The translations under genes were made by a program, and so were the position numbers. Shown one piece after another: positions 49,386-57,915 of a DNA stretch of 64,000 nt. Below the pieces are notes generated by a model. The model saw only the letters and a program-made list of their open reading frames with translations, ran no database searches and was not told the origin of the DNA. How positions within the stretch are numbered: position 1 is the stretch's first letter; each line of letters starts with the position of its first letter. The stretch is from positions 1 through 64,000 of IMG/VR virus record IMGVR_UViG_3300021961_000078; one strand, 5' to 3'. This stretch comes from a virus.

Positions 49386-49565
49386 TCAACACTCCTCCTT
49401 CTGGTATTTTTTACGACACTTTTTAACTTCTTTCATCTCATCTTTGATTCGTTGATAAGACTCTTCAGGAGTAATCTTCTTTGACATCTCCATTGCAATG
49501 ATCACATCAACACGAGTGCCAAAGTGTTGTAGTGCTCTTTCAAAACAATCTAGATCTTCATACAT
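49386..49565 (-). CDS. Small helical hypothetical, 59 aa
   Basis: ATG 49565 (MYEDLDCFERALQHFGTRVD) overlaps the ThyX stop. The protein is helical, with a very basic C-terminus (KEVKKCRKKYQKEEC) that may bind nucleic acid. No family is recognised. Confidence 0.6.
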   Translation of the reverse strand: MYEDLDCFERALQHFGTRVDVIIAMEMSKKITPEESYQRIKDEMKEVKKCRKKYQKEEC

Positions 49566-50290
49566 CAGTCGATCCTCAGGCAAGGTTGTACATCTTCGGC
49601 ATCATAATGACAATCACAATCACCAGGGCACCAGTCAAGTGCCTTAGAGATGGTAGGAAACTGACAGATGAAATGCTTCTTACACAACTCTGCGATTTCC
49701 ATATGCTCTTTCTGTGTGCCGTTAGCAGTCCGCAGTTGGATATAATGGATCCAATTGCGAAGATTGCCCGTCATGTAAAGACGAGTCGGTGTTGCCAAAG
49801 GCAATACAAAGCGAGCACATTCCTTTGCGACACCACGCGAAAGCAATTCATTGTAGAGATCCATACCTTCAACAAAGTATTGTTGAATCCTACCCTGAAG
49901 GAATGCCTTTTCAGTGGGGTCAAGATCATCAATAGAATTCTGACGATTCTTCGTGTCTTGACTACGGAGATCAGGCACAGGGATATGATTGCCAAGCAGA
50001 TTCGTATCAGCATATCGCTGTGAAAATTCTTGAAATGTGAAGGACCTATGGCGAAGTATCTGAGCCGCCAGTCCACGAGTGGTGTTGATCTCCAAGGTCA
50101 TGTGTGCCTGCTCAAAGACACTCCAGTGACCATGCTCAATACAATATGCAAGCAGTCTTTCCACCTTAGGATTATCTTGGTTATTCGGATTGCTTACACG
50201 AGCAATGTAACCAATAGTTTTCTCTGCATCAGGAGTGATGGAGATCAAACATACTTTAGATGAGGAAATTTCAAGGGGGAGATTAGTCAT
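49565..50290 (-). CDS. thyX: Flavin-dependent thymidylate synthase ThyX, 241 aa
   Basis: The ThyX signature RHRSFTFQEFSQRY is complete. Further matching parts are EHGHWSVFEQAHMTLEI, FVLPLATPTRLYMTGNLRNW and ELCKKHF. It makes dTMP from dUMP using FAD and methylenetetrahydrofolate, supplying phage DNA synthesis. The start is ATG 50290 (MTNLPLEISSSKVC), which overlaps the stop of the upstream membrane-protein gene. Confidence 0.9.
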   Translation of the reverse strand: MTNLPLEISSSKVCLISITPDAEKTIGYIARVSNPNNQDNPKVERLLAYCIEHGHWSVFEQAHMTLEINTTRGLAAQILRHRSFTFQEFSQRYADTNLLGNHIPVPDLRSQDTKNRQNSIDDLDPTEKAFLQGRIQQYFVEGMDLYNELLSRGVAKECARFVLPLATPTRLYMTGNLRNWIHYIQLRTANGTQKEHMEIAELCKKHFICQFPTISKALDWCPGDCDCHYDAEDVQPCLRID

Positions 50291-50564
50291 GCTTAAAAAG
50301 AATCTTGGCAAGGAGGAATAGACCGAATGCTTTGAAGTAACCGATGGTAGCGAGACCAAACAGTCCAGGCATCAACCAATTCCAGAGTAACATAAGTACG
50401 GCAGGAAGGCAAATGAATCCAACAAGCATTCCCAAAGCAGCAGCACCAGTTGCTATGTTAGCAGCCTTCTCTGCCTCTTCCTGCTCTTCCTTAGTTTTAT
50501 TTGAGATGTCTTGGATCTTCTGTTGAAACGCTTGCTTAGCGTTGAAGTAAACGTCGTCAGTCAT
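50283..50564 (-). CDS. Membrane protein, 93 aa
   Basis: An acidic Lys/Glu-rich N-terminal third (KQAFQQKIQDISNKTKEEQE) is followed by two hydrophobic segments (about 42-65 and 69-90) that can cross the membrane. It overlaps ThyX by 8 bases and the upstream gene by 4. No family is recognised. Confidence 0.6.
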   Translation of the reverse strand: MTDDVYFNAKQAFQQKIQDISNKTKEEQEEAEKAANIATGAAALGMLVGFICLPAVLMLLWNWLMPGLFGLATIGYFKAFGLFLLAKILFKHD

Positions 50565-50848
50565 TTCTTTTTCTTGTTACTAGCGGACCATAATTTAGGA
50601 TTGCGATTGCCATCAGTCCATTCCATCTTCTTCATTACATGACCAAACATGTCATAGTATGCATCGAAGATGTCGGATCTCATGCCCATCACAATATCAT
50701 GCCAAGTCTCTCCATTACTTTTTTCTAAAGTGAGTAGATAAGAGCTGTTGGGGAGAGACTTATCTTTAGCATCAATCGGGGAGCAACCAGTTTTAATAAC
50801 TCTTACACCATACGAATTGATGATATCCATTTGGGTGTCAGTTAACAT
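50561..50848 (-). CDS. Hypothetical protein, 95 aa
   Basis: ATG 50848 (MLTDTQMDIINSYGVRVIKT) overlaps the stop of the upstream gene (TAATG). A beta-rich section (SYLLTLEKSNGETWHDIVMG) is followed by helix and a basic tail (SASNKKKK). No family is recognised. Confidence 0.6.
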   Translation of the reverse strand: MLTDTQMDIINSYGVRVIKTGCSPIDAKDKSLPNSSYLLTLEKSNGETWHDIVMGMRSDIFDAYYDMFGHVMKKMEWTDGNRNPKLWSASNKKKK

Positions 50849-51285
50849 TAAGAGCGACCACCCCACTCAATAGATGGGAATGCTTCTTTAACAACAGTGT
50901 GAGTAACACGAAACTTCTTGTGCAGACTCTTGTTGATTGCTTTTACCAGGACTTCTGCCTCACTCTCATGAAGTCCTTCCAGCATCTGAAGAAACATATT
51001 CTCGATCTTCATCTGACTAAGAGTATCTTCACCACCCTTGAAGAAGCGATAGAGTTTCTTATACTCCTGCTCCAGGATAGTGTGCTCTGTGCCCTTAGGA
51101 GCATCGTTAGGACGGTAGGGGACCTCTTCTCCCAGAGGGACCCGAGGGACCACACTATCATCGAAATTGATGATGAAGATAGTGCGGAGTGCAGGCGTGT
51201 TATTGTCCTGCAGGACCTTGATTTTTTCTGCTTTTGTCTTGGCGCTGTGTGCTTTCTGCAGCACTTCGGAAATTAGTAGTTTCAT
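50848..51285 (-). CDS. DUF6433-like protein, 145 aa
   Basis: The layout (MKLLISEVLQKAHSAKTKAE, then NDAPKGTEHTILEQEYKKLY and a C-terminal HESEAEVLVKAINKSLHKKF) matches small T4-like phage proteins placed under DUF6433 from memory. Function unknown. It begins one base after the RNase H gene start and is encoded in the same operon. Confidence 0.6.
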   Translation of the reverse strand: MKLLISEVLQKAHSAKTKAEKIKVLQDNNTPALRTIFIINFDDSVVPRVPLGEEVPYRPNDAPKGTEHTILEQEYKKLYRFFKGGEDTLSQMKIENMFLQMLEGLHESEAEVLVKAINKSLHKKFRVTHTVVKEAFPSIEWGGRS

Positions 51286-51286
51286 T

Positions 51287-52168
51287 TCAAAACTCAGTAA
51301 TGTGATCTAGCATTTCATTCAACGCATGTTTCATGAAATAGGGATACATCTTGCCCCGTGCAGGGGTCTCTGTATTCTCAAACGTATTTATGATGTTGTT
51401 TGTAACCTCTGTTGGGATACAATCAAAATCAATTAGGCGTTGATTCCTATGATAGTTAGCAAGTAACTCTTTAGTTGTGCAGAAATCCATTGTATCCTGC
51501 TCAACCCAACGTGCAAGTTTGATCTTGGACATTGGTCGCTGACGTTTGTTAGCAACAAAGGTGTCATCATCCGAGAGGAAGTTGGGGATACCATCAGAGC
51601 GATCACCTTTCAAGATGTGCTCAAGCATATATGCTTTAGGATCCTCACACTGGATAAACTTCTTCTGAATAGGATTGTATTGACTTACAAACTTATACTT
51701 CTGAAGTTGTTGGAAGTCTTTATCACCCGAAAGGATCAGGACTTTCTGGGGAGGTTGCATATTATTCTGCAACCGAATGTTTATATGACCTTGCTCTTTT
51801 ACAAGAGTGGCAATGATGTCATCCGCTTCAGCACCATCAACCTCTACAACTTTGTAAGGTAGATGATCTCGGATCTCATCCCGAATCATATTCAAGACTT
51901 CAAAGATTTCATTCCAGTCTAGATTGGACTTCTCTCGGTCTTTCTTGCGAGTCCCCTTGTAGAAGGGAAACTCCCTGCGTCGCCAGTAGTGCTTGCTGTC
52001 ATAGCAAAGGACCAATTCACCGTAGTCTTTGTAAAACTTATTGCGATAAGATCGCAGGGAGTTTAAGACCATGTGGCGAACCAGTCCTTCGCTGACATTT
52101 GTGACCGTGGTGGTCAAGGAAACCATCAGGTTGCTGATGCAAACCTGATTCATATCAACAAGGATCAT
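51287..52168 (-). CDS. rnh: RNase H / FEN-1-like exonuclease, 293 aa
   Basis: MILVDMNQVCISNLMVSLTT, then GELVLCYDSKHYWRRREFPF, GAEADDIIATLV and VLILSGDKDFQQLQKY carry the acidic metal site of T4 RNase H and FEN-1 nucleases. DRSDGIPNFLSDDD supplies further acidic residues. It removes RNA primers in lagging-strand synthesis. Length matches the T4 protein (305 aa). Confidence 0.9.
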   Translation of the reverse strand: MILVDMNQVCISNLMVSLTTTVTNVSEGLVRHMVLNSLRSYRNKFYKDYGELVLCYDSKHYWRRREFPFYKGTRKKDREKSNLDWNEIFEVLNMIRDEIRDHLPYKVVEVDGAEADDIIATLVKEQGHINIRLQNNMQPPQKVLILSGDKDFQQLQKYKFVSQYNPIQKKFIQCEDPKAYMLEHILKGDRSDGIPNFLSDDDTFVANKRQRPMSKIKLARWVEQDTMDFCTTKELLANYHRNQRLIDFDCIPTEVTNNIINTFENTETPARGKMYPYFMKHALNEMLDHITEF

Positions 52169-52174
52169 CAGACC

Positions 52175-52414
52175 TCAATCATCTTCGTCATCCATCATAT
52201 CATCTTCATCGGTGATCCGCAAGTAAAGGAGCTCAGAAGGATCAACATATTCACCATCCATCTGCATCTCTGGGTGCATTACAACTGCAGCATACTCAGC
52301 CCTCTCCTTCCACTCATCAAAAATCCCCTTGAGATTCCATGACGCCATGAAACCCAAGAGGAATGATCCGATGGTAAGGAAGAAAGCGATGTAAAGAAAA
52401 CTTAGGTCTGCCAT
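52175..52414 (-). CDS. Membrane-anchored acidic protein, 79 aa
   Basis: One hydrophobic N-terminal span (FLYIAFFLTIGSFLLGFMAS) is followed by a charged cytoplasmic tail ending in DDMMDDEDD. It has its own CTAAATAA late box and an AGGAG ribosome site. No family is recognised. Confidence 0.65.
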   Translation of the reverse strand: MADLSFLYIAFFLTIGSFLLGFMASWNLKGIFDEWKERAEYAAVVMHPEMQMDGEYVDPSELLYLRITDEDDMMDDEDD

Positions 52415-52436
52415 AACGCCTCTCCTTTATGTATTA

Positions 52437-52444
52437 TTATTTAG
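52437..52444 (-). promoter_or_regulatory. Late promoter CTAAATAA
   Basis: A late box 23 bases upstream of ATG 52414. It overlaps the stop codon of the 117-residue gene. Confidence 0.55.
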
Positions 52445-52790
52445 TTGCCTTTTTCTTACGTCCAGGCTTGCGATCAGCATGGTATTTCCAGGCATCTTCA
52501 AGTATACCATACAAATAGTTTCTGATCTTCCGTGCTTTTGGTTTGGGAATGTGACCATATGCTTCTCGGACTGTTTTGTCTCCGCCCTTAATGTAGTCAT
52601 CTAATTCCTGCACGGTGTCACTCAACTCTGCAGCAGCAGGTGACTCGATAAATTCATTGACTTCACGACGGGTCCAGTTACCCATCTTCAAGTAAGAATA
52701 CATGTTAAAAAGAAATCGATTGTTAACCATTGCTTCATCAATAGCACGATCAACAATCGAATACAATTCAGTCAGGGTAGTGTCTTTCAT
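52437..52790 (-). CDS. Hypothetical protein, 117 aa
   Basis: ATG 52790 overlaps the glutaredoxin stop (TGATG); a TTG three bases earlier is less likely. The protein is helical, with a basic C-terminal tail (KPGRKKKATK) and a middle motif GNWTRREVNEFI, suggesting nucleic-acid contact. No family is recognised. Confidence 0.6.
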   Translation of the reverse strand: MKDTTLTELYSIVDRAIDEAMVNNRFLFNMYSYLKMGNWTRREVNEFIESPAAAELSDTVQELDDYIKGGDKTVREAYGHIPKPKARKIRNYLYGILEDAWKYHADRKPGRKKKATK

Positions 52791-53041
52791 CAAAGAAGTT
52801 GTTGATCTCGCAAGTATTTAACAGTGTCGGTGCATCCACCTACCTTTCGACCACCAATGATGACCTGAGGAAAGGTAGCACCTTGTCCAAACTCTTTATA
52901 AAACTGCTCCTTAGTGAAGTTAGTTCCAAGAGTGTATTCAGCATACCCCCATCCCTTTGATTTGTAAACCTCTTTAATCTTGGTGCAGAAGGGACAACCT
53001 GCACGAGTATAAATTGCCGTTGATCTAGGTGCGTTTGCCAT
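52790..53041 (-). CDS. Glutaredoxin, 83 aa
   Basis: The active-site CPFC is present (TRAGCPFCTKIKEVY), followed by the cis-Pro strand (FPQVIIGGRKVGGCTD). It reduces disulfides and can supply electrons to ribonucleotide reductase during phage DNA synthesis. The length and motifs match dithiol glutaredoxins. A variant without CxxC is at 45093. Confidence 0.9.
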   Translation of the reverse strand: MANAPRSTAIYTRAGCPFCTKIKEVYKSKGWGYAEYTLGTNFTKEQFYKEFGQGATFPQVIIGGRKVGGCTDTVKYLRDQQLL

Positions 53042-53054
53042 ATCTAATCAAGTG

Positions 53055-53079
53055 AGAAAAAAAGGGACCCGAAGGTCCC
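53055..53079 (-). terminator. Rho-independent terminator (TTCG loop)
   Basis: GGGACC / GGTCCC with a TTCG loop on the minus strand is followed by a run of T. It ends the transcript of the porin-like gene. The same loop type is used at 57885 and 59091. Confidence 0.85.
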
Positions 53080-53109
53080 AAGAGCATCAGATTCCGTCTG
53101 TATTATATA

Positions 53110-53481
53110 TCAGAAAGAATACTTCACACCCACCTTGGTGCCGTAACCACGGTCAACACCTGCTTGACCGCTACCAACGAAGGAAACTTCGCCGTAGAGA
53201 CCGAGGTTGTCGGTAGCAGCAACGCCGATGCCTGCCTTACCCGAAGGCACGGTATCCACAGCGCCACCATCAGGGGAGACGACAGTAGCACCTGCTTGGA
53301 CGTAGTAAGAAGCAGCACCACCAATAGGACCTTCATAACCGACATGGAGATCGGTATTGGTGCCAGTGTAGTTGGAGCCAGTGAAACCAGAGTTTGCCTC
53401 TACGTTAACGTAGGGACCTGCAAGGGCAGCAGCGGGAGCGAATGCGAGAGCAGCAGCAGCTGCGAATGCGGTTTTGATCAT
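53110..53481 (-). CDS. Exported porin-like beta-barrel protein, 123 aa
   Basis: A clear signal peptide (MIKTAFAAAAALAFAPAAALA) is followed by alternating beta strands and a terminal Phe (GTKVGVKYSF), as in outer-membrane barrels. Its small size (about 100 mature residues) suggests an oligomeric or 8-strand barrel. It has its own strong host-type promoter, a structured leader and a terminator, so it is probably expressed strongly and independently. Phage porin-like genes are known from cyanophages. Function in infection is unclear. Confidence 0.65.
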   Translation of the reverse strand: MIKTAFAAAAALAFAPAAALAGPYVNVEANSGFTGSNYTGTNTDLHVGYEGPIGGAASYYVQAGATVVSPDGGAVDTVPSGKAGIGVAATDNLGLYGEVSFVGSGQAGVDRGYGTKVGVKYSF

Positions 53482-53592
53482 TGTTTTTAATCCTCGTAAA
53501 TTTTACTTGTGGAATGGTTACCCACAGATGGCAGGGACTTCGACGGGTCCCGTTTGTTACAAGTCGCAACGTGGTGTCGCGACCATGTATAT

Positions 53593-53620
53593 ATACTAGC
53601 ACAATGTCAGATTTTGTCAA
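53593..53620 (-). promoter_or_regulatory. Strong sigma70 promoter of the porin-like gene
   Basis: TTGACA (53615-53620) and TAGTAT (53593-53598) are spaced by 16 bases, followed by a TATATAC extension. The same -10 block, TAGTATATATAC, recurs before the lysozyme gene (63686). A leader of about 105 bases with several short hairpins separates it from ATG 53481. Confidence 0.75.
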
Positions 53621-53646
53621 CCGTGTGACAGTTGGAGATCTGACAA

Positions 53647-53731
53647 CGGAGAGGGTGGGATTCGAACCCACGGAAGCTTTCACTTCGCTAGTTTTCAAGA
53701 CTAGAGCCTTAAACCACTCGACCACCTCTCC
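53647..53731 (-). tRNA. tRNA-Ser (TGA)
   Basis: A class II tRNA with acceptor GGAGAGG / CCTCTCC, anticodon arm CTAGT-CTTGAAA-ACTAG, a long variable arm and T arm GTGGG-TTCGAAT-CCCAC. CCA is not encoded. It reads UCA codons. Confidence 0.9.
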
Positions 53732-53741
53732 AGGTATGGTG

Positions 53742-53939
53742 CTAGATATCCTCCATGTATTTGAAGTTTTCATTGAGATCATAGTGCAACTTGTGCTTCT
53801 CTGTCAAGACATAGTATCCTATGATCTCAAGTCCATCGCAAGAGAAACCGTATCCTCTTACGGTTTCTTCAATGCCATCAATCCGAAACTTCCTGTCCCC
53901 CCGAAGGTAGTGGTGATACCTCTGGTCCAGATTGATCAT
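53742..53939 (-). CDS. Hypothetical protein, 65 aa
   Basis: ATG 53939 (MINLDQRYHHYLRGDRKFRI) overlaps the upstream gene. A beta-rich segment (GIEETVRGYGFSCDGLEII) is followed by a Lys/Asn-rich tail. It lies between tRNA-Ser and the 140-residue gene. No family is recognised. Confidence 0.55.
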   Translation of the reverse strand: MINLDQRYHHYLRGDRKFRIDGIEETVRGYGFSCDGLEIIGYYVLTEKHKLHYDLNENFKYMEDI

Positions 53940-54300
53940 TTGTTTCTCCCGAATCTTTAGATAGCATATCACGGATTGCAGACATATCTTCTTCCGTAAG
54001 ATTATCTATAGAATCTCCTTCCTCCTCGCGAGGATCTGTTACGAGATTTTGCATCTTGGCAAGGTCATCTACCAGTTGCTTGTCTGGTTTCCATGCAGCA
54101 CCCTGAGGTTGATAATCAAGATTCTTTACAGTAGCAAGGTTGCTACTCCAATACCTCTTCATTTTCTTGAGCATTTTCTTCCGACCCTTTGGATCATCTT
54201 TGTATTGCTCAATCACTCTGCGAAGCATACGCAACTCACGAGTGGACTTCTCCAGAGATCTTTCTGCTGCAGAGTCACTCTTCTTCCCAAAACCTGACAT
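53878..54300 (-). CDS. Hypothetical protein, 140 aa
   Basis: A basic helical start (ELRMLRRVIEQYKDDPKGRK, KKMLKKMKRYW) is followed by an acidic, disordered C-terminal half (DPREEEGDSIDNLTEEDMSA). It lies 2 bases after the start of the large structural gene's downstream end, in the same transcript. No family is recognised. Confidence 0.55.
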   Translation of the reverse strand: MSGFGKKSDSAAERSLEKSTRELRMLRRVIEQYKDDPKGRKKMLKKMKRYWSSNLATVKNLDYQPQGAAWKPDKQLVDDLAKMQNLVTDPREEEGDSIDNLTEEDMSAIRDMLSKDSGETNDQSGPEVSPLPSGGQEVSD

Positions 54301-54302
54301 AC

Positions 54303-57300
54303 TTATGTTGCCTCTGTAATAATGATTCTAAACTTGAGTCTATCTTTATTTCTGTCGGAGCAGAAATACCAATAGGGAGAGTTAGTATTGTGAGACTCTT
54401 GGTATATAGCCTCCTTTACGCTCCTCTTCACGTTATCGTTTCTCTCATACCATCCAATGAGTTTTCTATTAGGTTTCTTGAATGATCCCTGATAGTCGGG
54501 ATAGTATGGAGACTGTGTGTTATCTTCCAGTGCTTTCTCTCTTGGAGGTGGCCATAGAAGATCGAATGTCATCCCCTCAGAATATCCTCTACCAGGATTG
54601 ATAACATCAATGACATTGATGATTGCTTGCCAGTAGTATTTTGTCCGAGAGAATGATTCCCCAGCTGGGTGGGCAGGATAGAAAGTAATACCTATCCTAA
54701 CCTTTGCTGCAGCAGCAGGATTACCTGCTCCTTGTAGTGCGTCACCATCTAAAACATAATCATGAATGAAGGTGCAGGGTGCATAGAAGTTAGCACTTCC
54801 AGGTCCATTTGTCCAGTTGTTAGAAAGGGCATTCAGATAACTGGTGGAATCACTAACAGATCCCTGTGCCAACTCATACCATGGGAGGTATCCCTTAGCA
54901 TATGCTGTGGGGATCTTTTCTCTAATAGCACCGCTACCTGAGAGATTGAGATTATCAAATCGAGTGACCAGATAATTCTCAAGGAGTTGATTATAGCATC
55001 CTGTGAGTGCTCTGTAAACATCTGTGGGCAGTTGTCCCAATTCATATTGATCCAGAGACTGTGGAATGTAACCAGTATCAATGTATCCACCATCAATGTT
55101 GGGCATGAATCTATTCTGCTTGTCGCGACGATGCCCACCCATATTCGCAGGAGTATTTTGTAGTGTCCCATGCATGGATACTCTCGCTCCACCAACCCAT
55201 ACCAAGGTATAGGGATGCTGGTTGAGATCATCGTCATCCACATACCATGCCTCTGTGCTAACAGATCCAGGTTGCCATTCAGATCCTGCTCTGTTGTATG
55301 GTTTGAATTGCATTGCCATACTGGTGATGGCACCCGCAGAAGTTGTATTTGGGTTTAGATATGGACTGCTTGTATATGTGCCGAATTCATCATCTGTAGC
55401 AACTGTTGTGAGGTTGATAGAGAATTGAGAATCAAAGACACCAGTAGATGTGTTATAGAGAGCAAGCGAAGGTGAGATCGATCCTGTGTGAGGACCAGTT
55501 ACCAACTCAACAAACTCGAATGACAAAGTATCACCAGCACTCAGATTGATATCCGAGTCATTGATATCTTGACCAATCGCTGGCCAATACTGTGCTACCC
55601 AGTCCCCCTCATAAATTGTAGACCCATTCTTCTTGAATCTAAACTTGAATCGGATGCAACTAGATTGCAATCCTCCAGTAATGCCACCCATAGAAACAAT
55701 TCTATAGGTGCCAGCATTAGGAGCAACATATGACTGAGTATCATTCTGTCTGATCGTATAAGCACCCGTGCATTTGCGACACTCCCAATCAGTATCCTCG
55801 GAAAGGATTGTTGGTTTAAGTGCTCCACAATCTGCTCGGCCAATAGTCACATCCTTGAAAGATTTCTCTAGAGATCTATCATCACACCCTGGTGGTTTGA
55901 GTGTCCTATACACAGGAGGAGGTGCTTGCTCGTCAAACACATAGCACTGAATACCCTCCAGATAATATCCGTTGCTAGTCCATTGGACTTTATGCCAGAA
56001 TTTCAGGTCATCATAATCATCATCACCATTGATGAGGTCTTCCCACATCTGTTTGTTTCTTCCCTTCCACTTAGTCTGGTCCTTGTCACCAGGATTCCAT
56101 CTATTGTCGGAGAAGAGACAGTAATTGCTTTGTGCTGTGGAGATACCGTTGCCACGGAATCCATCACTCTGAGCAGAGAAAGTGATCTGCTGACCTTTAC
56201 TCAAACTATTCTGTCGGGCACCATCAGGGATCAGGAAGAATCCCATGCTACCACCCTTATAATTCCTCAGTTGTGATGCTGGAATAGTTACTCGGTTAAT
56301 GTTTGTCCCTGACTTTGCAGATTTAACAATGACATATCCAACCTGAGGACCATTCTTATCAGCAAGATAGTATCCCAAAGCATTATCATAACCAGCACTA
56401 CCCTTCTCAGTGTCTGTAGTTACAAGTATGTCTGCATTGATCTCACCCTTGGGAATCCTATATGCATTCCTTCTCTTGAGAGTCTGAGGAAAGTCCCAAA
56501 GGAATTCAGGATCGATCGTATACATGTGATCAGATCCATTGTAGAAGCGATAGAGCGCCTCGCCCTGCTCATCATCTCCCATGTAGGAGATCATGTCAGA
56601 CCCCTTTGTAAAGGCGTATCCAAGCACTGCTTGGAATTGCATACCAGCAGCATTCATGGTCGCCCTCTCGCCGCTTCCAGGACCGTCTGGCTGCCCTGGG
56701 TTGGTCGTTAGGAATCCATCGCCAGCAGAGTTGAGGTAATAGAAGAGAGGGACCGTTACGGGGTTGTCTGGATCAGGGGAAATAGGATCCTTGAGGATGT
56801 GGAATGCAGGATCTCCACTGCCAGTAAGACTATAGGTATGCTTACCGCCACTGTAAGTCTCATACACAGGCAGTCTGGTGGGGAAGCAATTCTTCACGCA
56901 AACTCTATCAAGATTTGCACTCCATCCATTTGGATAGTGTGTATCACAAGATGCAGCAGGTGGTTTCCACTTACCACCAGCGTAGGGTTTGAAGAAACAA
57001 TCTAGGGTATTGCGGACGCATCTCTCCCAGTCAAGATCCTGCTCACGAATATCATCGTCACAGATCAGAATCTCTCCTGTCTTTTTATTTCTCCATCTGT
57101 TGCCACTCAGTTTCTCACACTGCCCTTTGACTCTGAGTTGCATCACCTCAGCACAATCATCATTGTTGCCTAGTTTGATGTAAGGTTTGGCGTCGTTGGG
57201 ATTGGGTAATTTAATGACAAGATCAGGACCATAGCATTGATCTCCCAAGAAACCATTCTTACATAACCAATCTAAAATTTCAATTCTAACTTCAATAACA

Positions 57301-57674
57301 TTATCCTGCACCTCAGGAATGTTATATGGAGTTTGTAGTGTAGGTAGACCTGGGTAGCATCGTCCAACCAACTCCTGAATAACTTGTGCTGGAGTTGGCT
57401 CTACTTGAGGAGGTGCTACCTCAGCAGGAATCCTAGGATTCTCTTGGTCAAGTGGGTTAGGTGTTAGTGGAGGAGTCCCTGCATAGCAACGACCCACAAG
57501 TTGTTGAATAGTTTCTGCTGGATCTGGCGATGAAATAGGACCAGCCGAAGTGCCACCCAGACTCAGCGACGCTGGGTTAGATCCATCCAGGGGGTTGGGG
57601 TTGTTGGCGAGAATGAAACCAGCACCACCAACGTAACACCTGTCAACTATATTTCTGATGTCTTCGGCTGCCAT
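54303..57674 (-). CDS. Large virion protein with triple RCYxG repeat, 1123 aa
   Basis: Three N-terminal repeats (IVDRCYVGG, LVGRCYAGTPP, LVGRCYPGLPT; about residues 9-115) are separated by PNPLD linkers. Then comes a Cys-rich beta region (about 145-260). A DUF5648-like part follows (ALYRFYNGSDHMYT, LFYYLNSAGDGFLTT), then a DUF4114-like strand (GYYLADKNGPQVGYV... MGFFLIPDG) and a long C-terminal beta domain. These modules are typical of surface adhesins, so a fibre or capsid-decoration role is likely. It has a CTAAATAA late box (57696). Confidence 0.6.
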   Translation of the reverse strand: MAAEDIRNIVDRCYVGGAGFILANNPNPLDGSNPASLSLGGTSAGPISSPDPAETIQQLVGRCYAGTPPLTPNPLDQENPRIPAEVAPPQVEPTPAQVIQELVGRCYPGLPTLQTPYNIPEVQDNVIEVRIEILDWLCKNGFLGDQCYGPDLVIKLPNPNDAKPYIKLGNNDDCAEVMQLRVKGQCEKLSGNRWRNKKTGEILICDDDIREQDLDWERCVRNTLDCFFKPYAGGKWKPPAASCDTHYPNGWSANLDRVCVKNCFPTRLPVYETYSGGKHTYSLTGSGDPAFHILKDPISPDPDNPVTVPLFYYLNSAGDGFLTTNPGQPDGPGSGERATMNAAGMQFQAVLGYAFTKGSDMISYMGDDEQGEALYRFYNGSDHMYTIDPEFLWDFPQTLKRRNAYRIPKGEINADILVTTDTEKGSAGYDNALGYYLADKNGPQVGYVIVKSAKSGTNINRVTIPASQLRNYKGGSMGFFLIPDGARQNSLSKGQQITFSAQSDGFRGNGISTAQSNYCLFSDNRWNPGDKDQTKWKGRNKQMWEDLINGDDDYDDLKFWHKVQWTSNGYYLEGIQCYVFDEQAPPPVYRTLKPPGCDDRSLEKSFKDVTIGRADCGALKPTILSEDTDWECRKCTGAYTIRQNDTQSYVAPNAGTYRIVSMGGITGGLQSSCIRFKFRFKKNGSTIYEGDWVAQYWPAIGQDINDSDINLSAGDTLSFEFVELVTGPHTGSISPSLALYNTSTGVFDSQFSINLTTVATDDEFGTYTSSPYLNPNTTSAGAITSMAMQFKPYNRAGSEWQPGSVSTEAWYVDDDDLNQHPYTLVWVGGARVSMHGTLQNTPANMGGHRRDKQNRFMPNIDGGYIDTGYIPQSLDQYELGQLPTDVYRALTGCYNQLLENYLVTRFDNLNLSGSGAIREKIPTAYAKGYLPWYELAQGSVSDSTSYLNALSNNWTNGPGSANFYAPCTFIHDYVLDGDALQGAGNPAAAAKVRIGITFYPAHPAGESFSRTKYYWQAIINVIDVINPGRGYSEGMTFDLLWPPPREKALEDNTQSPYYPDYQGSFKKPNRKLIGWYERNDNVKRSVKEAIYQESHNTNSPYWYFCSDRNKDRLKFRIIITEAT

Positions 57675-57883
57675 ACTGTAGCGATATCTTCCAAGTTATT
57701 TAGTTGTGGTTGATCATTCCAATGTCTTATTGCGTTTGCAACAATGGCAATATTAGTGACAAGGTAAGTGAGAAATATAAGAGTCCGTATAATAGCAATG
57801 ATATCTGATTCTTTGTCATCTTTACCTGATTTCTCTCCTAGTGCTTTTGCCCAGATTCTCCAGGCGCTTTTCTGTTTTGCCAT
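57647..57883 (-). CDS. Conserved small membrane protein, 78 aa
   Basis: A basic start (MAKQKSAWRIWAKALGEKSG) precedes one hydrophobic segment (IIAIIRTLIFLTYLVTNIAI, residues 28-48). I recall the same small gene near photosynthesis genes in other cyanophages. Its ATG lies 1 base from the psbD terminator's T-run. It overlaps the large structural gene by 28 bases. Function unknown. Confidence 0.6.
   Translation of the reverse strand: MAKQKSAWRIWAKALGEKSGKDDKESDIIAIIRTLIFLTYLVTNIAIVANAIRHWNDQPQLNNLEDIATVWQPKTSEI
57696..57703 (-). promoter_or_regulatory. Late promoter CTAAATAA
   Basis: A late box 22 bases before ATG 57674. It lies inside the 3' coding region of the 78-residue membrane gene. Confidence 0.55.
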
Positions 57884-57884
57884 T

Positions 57885-57906
57885 AAAAAAGGATCCCGAA
57901 GGATCC
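57885..57906 (-). terminator. Rho-independent terminator after psbD (TTCG loop)
   Basis: GGATCC / GGATCC with a TTCG loop on the minus strand is followed by TTTTTT. It lies 10 bases after the psbD stop. Confidence 0.85.
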
Positions 57907-57915
57907 TCTAGTATA

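Noticed and set aside
49532-50023. 163-codon plus-strand open frame
   Set aside because: It is antisense to thyX, whose RHRSF motif fixes the true frame.
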